Position numbers and translations under genes: made by a program | The notes under the pieces: generated by a model | Told to the model about the DNA's origin: nothing | Seen by the model: the letters and a program-made list of their open reading frames with translations, nothing else | The model's database searches: none | DNA from: Flavobacterium psychrophilum | Lineage (GTDB): Bacteria > Bacteroidota > Bacteroidia > Flavobacteriales > Flavobacteriaceae | DNA: 15,150 bases | Assembly (NCBI GenBank): GCA_022729635.1 | Contig: DZAU01000047.1 | Span: 2,083-17,232 of the forward strand | Direction of reading: 5' to 3' | Shown: piece after piece, positions 1 through 6,355 of the stretch | How positions within the stretch are numbered: the stretch's first letter is position 1 | Layout of the letters: each line of letters begins with the position of its first letter

Positions 1-15
1 AACCCTGTCAGGGTT
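1..15. repeat. Short palindrome downstream of argB
   Basis: Bases 1-7 (AACCCTG) and 9-15 (CAGGGTT) are perfect inverted copies around a single T. The arms sit just past the argB stop on the minus strand. The window edge cuts off the context, so this may be one end of a larger intergenic repeat. A 1-base loop makes a simple terminator unlikely, and no T-run follows on the minus strand inside the window. Confidence 0.5.
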
Positions 16-23
16 GTTAGTAT

Positions 24-809
24 TTATAATTCTATATTTGTACAAATCGAATTTTCGTCTTTCAACATTCGATGATGACCAATTCGTATTTTTTGAACGC
101 CTTTAGACAAGCAATTGAAGCAGTTGTCCAATTTTGGAATCATTCCAGAATGAATTGCTTTTTCGGTTTTTAATTTGGAATATAATTCCTGATTTATGGT
201 TGAAATTACCGATGAATCGTCTTCGGTATCGAATAAAACGCCTGGTTTTTCAAAGCAATAATTCAAAGTTACTTCAAAAACTTCGGACATTGCAATTGCT
301 AATTCGCTGGCAATTGTATCGGCATTGGTATTTAACAATTGTCCGTTTTTGTCGTGCGTGATGGCACAAAAAACAGGAACAATTCCGTTATTAATTAAAG
401 TTTCCAATAAAGCAGTATTTACTTTTTGAACATCACCTACAAAACCGTAATCGATGGTTGGATGGTTTCTTTTGGTCGATTGAATTAAATTTCCATCAGC
501 ACCGGAAAATCCTATTGCATTGGTATTATTGGCTTGCAATTGGGCTACGATATTTTTGTTGATTTTGCCGGCATAAACCATCACGACTACATCGAGCATT
601 GGTTTATCGGTAATTCTTCGTCCGTCAATCATCTGAGGAGTCAAGCCAATACTTTGCGCCATTTTGGTAGCCGATTTTCCGCCACCGTGAACGAGAATCT
701 TGTTGCCTTCAATTTTGGAAAAATCAGCTAAAAATTGCGATAATTCTGTTGGATTATCGATAATGTTTCCACCAATTTTTATGATGAATAATGGTTTTTT
801 ATTTGACAT
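24..809 (-). CDS. argB: N-acylglutamate 5-kinase (acetyl- or succinylglutamate kinase), ArgB
   Basis: This cytoplasmic enzyme phosphorylates the side-chain carboxyl of an N-acylated glutamate, the second step of arginine synthesis. It is 261 residues and is made of a single amino acid kinase domain. Visible motifs are KIGGNII (about 10-16), the glycine-rich nucleotide loop HGGGKSAT (about 41-48), GRRITD (63-68), NADTIASELA near 161-170 and GMIPKLDNC near 222-230. The length matches the short, E. coli-like class. The N-terminal helix extension that goes with arginine feedback inhibition in the family is absent, so arginine insensitivity is inferred. The start codon lies inside the end of argF' with an 11-base overlap, which suggests translational coupling. 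The genome's carbamoyltransferase looks succinyl-specific, so the natural substrate is probably N-succinylglutamate. That is inference; ArgB itself shows no residue I can use to decide. Confidence 0.93.
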   Translation of the reverse strand: MSNKKPLFIIKIGGNIIDNPTELSQFLADFSKIEGNKILVHGGGKSATKMAQSIGLTPQMIDGRRITDKPMLDVVVMVYAGKINKNIVAQLQANNTNAIGFSGADGNLIQSTKRNHPTIDYGFVGDVQKVNTALLETLINNGIVPVFCAITHDKNGQLLNTNADTIASELAIAMSEVFEVTLNYCFEKPGVLFDTEDDSSVISTINQELYSKLKTEKAIHSGMIPKLDNCFNCLSKGVQKIRIGHHRMLKDENSICTNIEL

Positions 810-1749
810 TTTCCAATATTTTTTGCAATACTAATTGAGCCGAATAGGTTCTATTATTGGCTTGTTCGATAACCACTGAATTTTCACTGTCAATCACTTC
901 GTCAGTGACAATCATATTTCTTCTAACCGGCAAACAGTGCATAAATTTAGCATTGTTAGTCAATTTCATTTTTTCGGCAGAAACCGTCCAATTCGGGTCA
1001 GAATTCGTAATTTTTCCGTATTCCTTATAATTGCTCCAGTTTTTGGCATAGATAAAATCGGCATTTTCGAAAGCCTTGTCTTGATCGTATTCGATTTTGG
1101 AATCTTTTGTGATTTCAGGATTCAGTTCGTAACCTTCAGGATGCGTGATTACAAAATCCATTTCAGTTTGCTTTTGCATCATTTCCACAAAGGAATTTGG
1201 CACAGCCTGTGGCAACGCTCTTGGATGCGGTGCCCAAGTCAAAACCACTTTTGGTCTGTGTACTGTTTTGTGTTCTGCCATCGTAATGGCATCGGCAAGA
1301 GATTGCAACGGATGTCCTGTGGCGCTTTCCATATTCACAATTGGAACTGTGGCATATTTCAAGAATCCTGAAATTACGGTTTCGGCATTGTCTTTTTCTT
1401 TGTTTTTTAGTTCTGCAAAAGCACGAATTGCAATAATGTCGCAATATTGTGAAACCACTGTAGCCGCTTCTTTGATGTGTTCCGAAGCACCTTGATCCAT
1501 AATCGCTCCGTCTTCATATTCCAATGTCCAACCTTCGCTGCCAAAGTTCATCACCATCACATTCATTCCCAGATTTATGGCGGCTTTTTGTGTACTCAAA
1601 CGGGTTCTTAAACTAGAATTAAAGAACAACATTATTAGCGTTTTGTTCTTCCCCAGTTTTTTGTTTTTTAGCGGATTATTTTTTATTTTCAAGGCTTGTT
1701 TCACCCATTTTTCAAGTGAATCTATGTTTTGTATGGATATAAAGTTCAT
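799..1749 (-). CDS. argF': N-succinylornithine carbamoyltransferase (ArgF', AOTCase/SOTCase family)
   Basis: This enzyme transfers a carbamoyl group from carbamoyl phosphate to an N-acylated ornithine, giving N-acylcitrulline. It is 316 residues, the family length. The carbamoyl phosphate loop SSLRT is at 45-49, HPLQ at 146-149, the AOTCase/SOTCase signature WAPHPRALPQAVPNS starts at 172, and HCLPVRR is at 271-277. Ordinary ornithine carbamoyltransferases have a different second half. The discriminating position, Glu92 in the Xanthomonas acetylornithine enzyme and Pro90 in the Bacteroides fragilis succinylornithine enzyme, aligns with Ser89 here (motif GASEHIKEA). Replacing that Glu with Ser, Pro or Val is known to convert the acetyl enzyme to a succinyl enzyme, so the succinyl activity is favoured. 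The gene starts 2 bases after proB ends and overlaps argB by 11 bases. Confidence 0.92.
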   Translation of the reverse strand: MNFISIQNIDSLEKWVKQALKIKNNPLKNKKLGKNKTLIMLFFNSSLRTRLSTQKAAINLGMNVMVMNFGSEGWTLEYEDGAIMDQGASEHIKEAATVVSQYCDIIAIRAFAELKNKEKDNAETVISGFLKYATVPIVNMESATGHPLQSLADAITMAEHKTVHRPKVVLTWAPHPRALPQAVPNSFVEMMQKQTEMDFVITHPEGYELNPEITKDSKIEYDQDKAFENADFIYAKNWSNYKEYGKITNSDPNWTVSAEKMKLTNNAKFMHCLPVRRNMIVTDEVIDSENSVVIEQANNRTYSAQLVLQKILENVK

Positions 1750-1751
1750 TA

Positions 1752-2513
1752 TTATATAATTTTTGTGTATGCTATTTCGTTATTTAATGCTTTCAAAATA
1801 AAATTATCTTCCAAGCCATTAATAATCCAAGTTTCAATATTCGCTGCTTTGGCAATCGCCGCCGAATCAATTTTAGATTGCATTCCACCCGTTCCGTGGG
1901 AAGATTTCGAATCGCCAATTTCTTTTTCCAATACGCTTAAATCAGTTACTAATTCAATGGTTTCTGGAACTTCGTTGTTGATGGATGCTTTGGTGTAAAT
2001 TCCGTTGGTGTTGGTCGCAATTATCAGAATATCAACGTTTAATAAAACTGCCGTTAAAGCGGCTAATTTATCGTTGTCGCCAAACTGAATTTCGTCCGTC
2101 GCCACGGTGTCATTTTCATTAATTATTGGAATATAACTGTTTTTGACCAATACATTGATGGTATTGACAATATTCGTTTTCGTTTGTTTTTTTTCGAAAT
2201 CAGAATACGAAAGCAGACATTGCGAAGTATGCAACCCCAAATCGCTGAAATTTTCGTGGTAAATCCGCATCAAATGGGGTTGACCTATAGAAGCCAAAGC
2301 TTGTTTTACAAAAACATCTTTGTCGTGATTGTCGAGTTTTACAAACTGTTTTGCCGCTGCAATCGCACCGGAACTCACGATTATGAACTCATATTCGTCT
2401 TGTAAAGCGGCAATCTGCATACCAATATCCTCAATCTTTCCTCTCGAAATGTGATTGGTTTCTTTGGTTAGGGTGTTGCTTCCGAGCTTTAATAATATTC
2501 TTTTTTTTGCCAT
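1752..2513 (-). CDS. proB: Glutamate 5-kinase (gamma-glutamyl kinase), short form without PUA domain
   Basis: ProB phosphorylates glutamate to gamma-glutamyl phosphate, the first step of proline synthesis. The 253 residues form only the amino acid kinase domain. Motifs are LLKLGSNTL (7-15), VSSGAIAAAK near 46-55, the substrate and Mg region INENDTVATDEIQFGDNDK around 134-152, and GTGGMQSKIDSA around 207-218. The E. coli enzyme has about 367 residues because a PUA domain follows. No PUA domain is present here, the stop is followed almost at once by argF', and no reading frame continues it, so this is a natural short form and not a truncation. Proline feedback is known to reside in the kinase domain of E. 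coli ProB, so loss of PUA need not remove it. It sits 77 bases downstream of proA in the same orientation. Confidence 0.93.
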   Translation of the reverse strand: MAKKRILLKLGSNTLTKETNHISRGKIEDIGMQIAALQDEYEFIIVSSGAIAAAKQFVKLDNHDKDVFVKQALASIGQPHLMRIYHENFSDLGLHTSQCLLSYSDFEKKQTKTNIVNTINVLVKNSYIPIINENDTVATDEIQFGDNDKLAALTAVLLNVDILIIATNTNGIYTKASINNEVPETIELVTDLSVLEKEIGDSKSSHGTGGMQSKIDSAAIAKAANIETWIINGLEDNFILKALNNEIAYTKII

Positions 2514-2529
2514 AATTTATTTTTTTGGA

Positions 2530-2578
2530 CGCAGATTAAACGGATTCGCTAAAGCGAAAACGCTGATAAAATCGGATT
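2530..2578. repeat. Intergenic repeat with central hairpin between proA and proB
   Basis: Two imperfect direct copies, 2530-2546 (CGCAGATTAAACGGATT) and 2561-2578 (CGCTGATAAAATCGGATT), flank a perfect hairpin: TTCGCT at 2545-2550, loop AA, AGCGAA at 2553-2558. The arrangement fills most of the 77-base gap. Sequences of this kind strike me as recurrent in Flavobacterium intergenic DNA, but that is memory, not something tested here. The short tandem AACCTCT next to it (2587 onward) runs into the proA stop codon. Confidence 0.5.
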
Positions 2579-2590
2579 TTTTTCTAACCT

Positions 2591-3790
2591 CTAACCTCTA
2601 ATTTGTCCTTCACCGTAAATATACCATTTATTAGTAACCAAATGCTGCAATCCTATTGGTCCGCGTTGGTGCAATTTGTCGGTGCTTATCGCCAATTCTC
2701 CGCCCAAACCAAATTGCCCACCATCTGTAAATCGAGTGGAAGCGTTTTGATATACCGCTGCACAATCTACTTGTTCCATAAATTGTTGGGCTATCGCCTC
2801 GTTTTCGGTAATAATCGAAGCCGAATGTCCGCCAGAATATTGGTTGATTTTCGCAATCGCTTCTTCATCAGAATTTACGATTCCTATAACAATTTTATAA
2901 TTTAAAAACTCTTCGTACCAAATTGCTTCATTCTCAATTGTTGGTACTTGAGTCACTTTTGCAAAAGCGTCGTCTCCCAGAATTGTAACTTTATATTTTT
3001 TTAATTCAGCAACCAAATTAGTGGCAAAATCTTCCCAATTTTCTAAATTAGAATCAATCAAAACTTTATCTAAAGCATTACAAACTCCAATATTAGTTGT
3101 TTTTCCGTTGATGATAATATCCAATGCTTTTTGTAAATCAGCTTCCTTGTTTACATAAACAAAATTATTTCCACGACCGCTGACAATCACAGGACAAGTG
3201 GCGTGTTTTTTGGTAAAAGCAATCAATTGTTCGCCACCACGAGGCACAATTAAATCTACTTTTTGTGTCGGTTTTTCCAAAAATGCTTGGGTTTCCTCCC
3301 GATTATAATTCAAATATTCAACCCAATCTTTAGAAATATTGTTTTCTTCCAAGGCTTGATGCCAAAGGGAAACAATTTTTAAATTGGATAATAAAGATTC
3401 TTTTCCACCTTTCAATAAAATCTTATTTCCAGATTTAAAAGCGATTCCACCCGCTTCAACCGTTACGTCAGGTCTGGATTCGTAAATAATCATTATCGTG
3501 CCAAAAGCGGCAGTTTTGTTGATGATTTTCAGACCGTTTTCGTGGTTGAAATTGAATCTTTCCACTCCAACAGGATCTTCTTGGCTTGCCAATTGTTGCA
3601 TTGACAAAATCATTCCGTCAATCTTTGAATCATCAACGAGCAAACGTTTTTCCATAGCCAAATCATCCCCAGAATAATTACTTAAATCCTGTTGATTCAC
3701 CGTTTTAATATTGGCTCTTTCTTGTTCTAGAAGTTCTGCCATTCGACTTAAAACCGCATTTCTTTTTTCTATGGATAGTGTTGTGTTCAT
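2591..3790 (-). CDS. proA: Gamma-glutamyl phosphate reductase (glutamate-5-semialdehyde dehydrogenase)
   Basis: ProA reduces gamma-glutamyl phosphate with NADPH to glutamate-5-semialdehyde, which cyclises to pyrroline-5-carboxylate. The 399-residue length is close to the usual 410-420. It is an aldehyde dehydrogenase-fold protein with YESRPDVT (103-110), the catalytic cysteine Cys237 in TTNIGVCNALDKVL, NASTRFTDG (349-357) and the family end motif GLGGELAISTDK followed by RGP (361-378). The segment around 203-213 (VSGRGNNFVYV) differs from the Gly-rich VCH-type stretch of the E. coli protein, so it belongs to a diverged Bacteroidota branch. It is followed by proB in the same operon, so the two enzymes that share the labile acyl phosphate are co-expressed. 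The start ATG at 3788-3790 has no Shine-Dalgarno. Confidence 0.95.
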   Translation of the reverse strand: MNTTLSIEKRNAVLSRMAELLEQERANIKTVNQQDLSNYSGDDLAMEKRLLVDDSKIDGMILSMQQLASQEDPVGVERFNFNHENGLKIINKTAAFGTIMIIYESRPDVTVEAGGIAFKSGNKILLKGGKESLLSNLKIVSLWHQALEENNISKDWVEYLNYNREETQAFLEKPTQKVDLIVPRGGEQLIAFTKKHATCPVIVSGRGNNFVYVNKEADLQKALDIIINGKTTNIGVCNALDKVLIDSNLENWEDFATNLVAELKKYKVTILGDDAFAKVTQVPTIENEAIWYEEFLNYKIVIGIVNSDEEAIAKINQYSGGHSASIITENEAIAQQFMEQVDCAAVYQNASTRFTDGGQFGLGGELAISTDKLHQRGPIGLQHLVTNKWYIYGEGQIRG

Positions 3791-3810
3791 TTTTATGAAT
3801 TTAATTTTTT

Positions 3811-3933
3811 GCTCCGCAAAGTCTCTGACTTTGTGGATGCGTTTGAAGGTTTTAAACCTTCGTTTTGTATGCGGTCAGAGACCGTTTGTCACTTCCACAA
3901 AGTCGGTTCCGATAGCTATCGGAATTGCGGAGC
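3811..3933. repeat. Mosaic palindromic element between argD and proA
   Basis: The 151-base gap contains at least five inverted motifs. GCTCCGCAA (3811-3819) matches TTGCGGAGC (3925-3933) and brackets the element. GTCTCTGAC (3821-3829) matches GTCAGAGAC (3874-3882). GACTTTGTGGA (3827-3837) matches TCCACAAAGTC (3894-3904). GAAGGTTT (3845-3852) faces AAACCTTC (3854-3861) around one T. An 18-base perfect palindrome, TTCCGATAGCTATCGGAA, is at 3907-3924. The second and third pairs cross and share three bases, so they cannot form at once as simple nested stems. No coding potential is apparent. Confidence 0.8.
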
Positions 3934-3941
3934 GAATATCA

Positions 3942-5078
3942 TTATTTCAATTCAGCCAAAGTTTCTTTCAAAGCTACAATAAAGGTATCAATATCAGCCT
4001 TTTTAATCGTCAATGGTGGAAGGATTCTCAATAAATTCTTGTTGTTGGCGTTTCCGGTGAAAATGTATTTTTCGATAATTAGTTTTTTTCGTAATTCCGA
4101 TACATCAAAATTAAATTCAACACCCAGCATCAAGCCTTTTCCTTTTACTTTCTTCACTTCAGGAATTTCTTTGATTGCTTCCAAGAAATAGTCGTAAACT
4201 TCATTCACATTATCCATTAATTTTTGGCTTTCCATCACTTCAAGCACTGCAATTCCTGCTGCACAAGCGAGATGGCTTCCGCCAAAAGTGGTGCCAAGTA
4301 ATCCATAACTGGCGGTGAATTTTGGCGAAATCAAGATTCCACCTATTGGGAAACCGTTGCCCATTCCTTTGGCAAGCGAAATAATATCTGCTTTAATATT
4401 GTGATGTTGATGTGCGAAAAATTTTCCGCTTCTGCCATAACCGGATTGTACTTCGTCTAAAATTAAAACTACATCATTGGCTTCGCATACTTTTTCCAAA
4501 GCTTGAAAAAATTCAGTTGTTCCTTCATCTAAACCTCCAACACCTTGAATTCCTTCGATGATGACTGCACAAACATCGCCTTTTTTCAATTCGGCTTCGA
4601 CCAAATCGATGTTATTCAATGGCAAGAAAGTAACGATTTGTTGGGCATTTATCGGAGCTACAATTTTTTTGTTATCAGTAACAGCAACAGCTGCCGAAGT
4701 TCGACCGTGAAAGGAATTATCAAAGGCAATCACACGTGATTTTCCTGTATGAAAAGAGGCTAATTTTAAGGCGTTTTCATTGGCTTCGGCACCAGAACTG
4801 CACAAGAATAAGGAGTAATCTTCCAAACCAGAAAGTTTCCCAAGTTTTTCTGCCAGTTCCACTTGCAATGGATTTTGAATCGCATTGGAATAAAACCCGA
4901 TATTATCCAACTGATTTCGTAGTTTTTCGACATATTCAGGATGGGTGTGACCAATGGAAATCACGCCGTGACCACCATATAAATCGAGATATTCCACACC
5001 ATTATTGTCAATTATTTTGCAATTCAAAGCCTTAACCGGCGTGATGTTGTATAAAGGGTAAACGTTAAATAAGTTCAT
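3942..5078 (-). CDS. argD: Acylornithine aminotransferase (ArgD), class III PLP enzyme
   Basis: ArgD transfers an amino group from glutamate to N-acylglutamate-5-semialdehyde, giving N-acylornithine. The 378-residue protein is typical for the ArgD/ornithine aminotransferase family. It has GGHGVISIGHTHP near 35-47, the phosphate-binding SSGAEANENALK (94-105), the ring-stacking region NSFHGRT (121-127), ILDEVQSGYGRSG (206-218) and the PLP Schiff-base lysine Lys237 in AKGMGNGFPIGG. The short N-terminus and the position between argC and argF' favour ArgD over catabolic ornithine aminotransferase, but the families overlap. The succinyl-type ArgF' makes succinylornithine the likely product. The neighbouring proAB genes make the unacylated semialdehyde, so some cross-use by an ornithine aminotransferase activity is conceivable. 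Confidence 0.9.
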   Translation of the reverse strand: MNLFNVYPLYNITPVKALNCKIIDNNGVEYLDLYGGHGVISIGHTHPEYVEKLRNQLDNIGFYSNAIQNPLQVELAEKLGKLSGLEDYSLFLCSSGAEANENALKLASFHTGKSRVIAFDNSFHGRTSAAVAVTDNKKIVAPINAQQIVTFLPLNNIDLVEAELKKGDVCAVIIEGIQGVGGLDEGTTEFFQALEKVCEANDVVLILDEVQSGYGRSGKFFAHQHHNIKADIISLAKGMGNGFPIGGILISPKFTASYGLLGTTFGGSHLACAAGIAVLEVMESQKLMDNVNEVYDYFLEAIKEIPEVKKVKGKGLMLGVEFNFDVSELRKKLIIEKYIFTGNANNKNLLRILPPLTIKKADIDTFIVALKETLAELK

Positions 5079-5110
5079 TTTTTGTTTATTATTTAAAGAT
5101 TTAATAATTT

Positions 5111-5182
5111 AAAAATTGAAAGATTTGGTTGTGTTACAGAATGGTTTTTTAAATTCTTCAATCTTTCAATCTTTCAATTTTT
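5111..5182. repeat. 15-bp inverted repeat between argC and argD
   Basis: AAAAATTGAAAGATT (5111-5125) and its exact complement AATCTTTCAATTTTT (5168-5182) are separated by 42 bases. The octamer AATCTTTC is also present as two tandem copies (5160-5175) beside the right arm. The element begins 4 bases past the argC stop in the transcription direction. It could fold as a long hairpin in the operon RNA with a T-run on its far side, so a partial terminator or a processing site is possible. AT-rich DNA makes some complementarity expected, but a perfect 15-bp match this close to the gene is noteworthy. Confidence 0.6.
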
Positions 5183-5185
5183 TTT

Positions 5186-6163
5186 CTAAAATCCACTCGG
5201 TTTCAAATGTAATCCCGTGCTTTCGTCCAAACCGAACATCAAATTCATATTCTGAATAGCCTGTCCAGAAGCGCCTTTTACCAAATTATCAATTACCGAA
5301 GTAATCAATAATCTATTGCCTTTTTTCATTAAACTGATGATACATTTGTTCGTTTGGACCACTTGTTTCATATTAATATTTGTGGTTGTAACCGTTACAA
5401 AAGGTTCGTTTTTGTAATATTCTTGGTATTTTTCCAAAACATCTTCTAAACTTTCTTCAATTGTTGTATAAAGTGTAGCAAAAATTCCTCTGGTAAAATC
5501 GCCACGATTAGGGATAAAAATTATTTCATCTTTAAAATCGGCTTGCAATTGATTGACGCTTTGATTGATTTCCCCCAAATGCTGATGATCAAAAGCTTTA
5601 TAATGCGACATATTATTGTTTCTCCAGCTAAAATGCGAAGTATCTGAAAGGCTTACTCCAGCTCCAGTGCTTCCGGTTGTGGCGTTGATATGAACATCAC
5701 TATTTAATAATTTGGCTTCTGCCAAAGGTAATAATGCGAGTTGAATTGCCGTTGCAAAACAACCAGGATTGGCGATGAATTGAGCGTTTTTTATCTCAGA
5801 TTTATTCAATTCGGGTAAACCATAAACAAAGGATTTTCCGTTGAAATTTTTGTCTTTTGTCAACCTGAAATCATTTCCTAAATCGATGATTTTGGTATGA
5901 CTTGCAAATTGATTTTTTTCTAAAAAAGCAATTGATTTTCCGTGACCTAAACACAAGAAAACGACATCCACATTTGGATTTACAGTATCGGTAAAATTCA
6001 TTTCGATATCACCCATCAAGTCCTGATGTGCTATGGAAAGTGATTTTCCGGCATTTGTGGTGCTGTACACAAAATCGATTTTGGCATTGGGGTAAAACAT
6101 CAAAATTCTGATGAGTTCGCCAGCTGTGTAACCTGAACCGCCAATTATTCCAATTGAAATCAT
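5186..6163 (-). CDS. argC: N-acyl-gamma-glutamyl-phosphate reductase
   Basis: ArgC reduces N-acylglutamyl phosphate to the semialdehyde with NADPH. The 325 residues show a dinucleotide-binding start GIIGGSGYTAGELIR (5-19), the catalytic cysteine Cys135 in the conserved NPGCFAT motif, the glycine-rich TGSTGAG (163-169), the HQHLGEI segment around 193-199 with the expected histidine, and NLVKGASGQAIQN near 293-305, which is characteristic of the family. It is the short (type 1) form and has no N-terminal kinase fusion. It lies between argG and argD in the operon, separated from each by an intergenic repeat. The acyl group is probably succinyl, judged only from ArgF'. Confidence 0.95.
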   Translation of the reverse strand: MISIGIIGGSGYTAGELIRILMFYPNAKIDFVYSTTNAGKSLSIAHQDLMGDIEMNFTDTVNPNVDVVFLCLGHGKSIAFLEKNQFASHTKIIDLGNDFRLTKDKNFNGKSFVYGLPELNKSEIKNAQFIANPGCFATAIQLALLPLAEAKLLNSDVHINATTGSTGAGVSLSDTSHFSWRNNNMSHYKAFDHQHLGEINQSVNQLQADFKDEIIFIPNRGDFTRGIFATLYTTIEESLEDVLEKYQEYYKNEPFVTVTTTNINMKQVVQTNKCIISLMKKGNRLLITSVIDNLVKGASGQAIQNMNLMFGLDESTGLHLKPSGF

Positions 6164-6219
6164 AACTTTAATATTTAAAAGTATTCGAATTAATATTTAA
6201 TAATTCAAATTAGATTATT

Positions 6220-6349
6220 TTTAAACACATAGAGACATAGCTTTTTATTAAATAAAGTAAGACGTTTCACTTTTTTAAAGTAAAACATAGCTTTGTGAAC
6301 CAAGAATTGGTCTATGAAATTCTTTTTTCTATGTTTCTATGTGTTTAAA
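6220..6349. repeat. Long hairpin element between argG and argC
   Basis: Two 21-base arms, 6220-6240 and 6329-6349, are inverted copies with one mismatch. Between them lie a direct copy of ACATAGCTTT (6235-6244 and 6285-6294) and a small hairpin ACCAA-GAA-TTGGT (6299-6311) followed by another CTATG. In all, three CATAG copies on the left are mirrored by three CTATG copies on the right. The element fills most of the 192-base gap and begins just before the argG stop's downstream flank. It resembles a repetitive palindromic or MITE-like unit. I see no ORF and no consensus promoter in it. Confidence 0.75.
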
Positions 6350-6355
6350 TTTTAT

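Noticed and set aside
937..1495. Plus-strand frames of 116 and 144 codons inside argF'
   Set aside because: They are antisense shadows of a well-conserved gene and have no motif or start signal.
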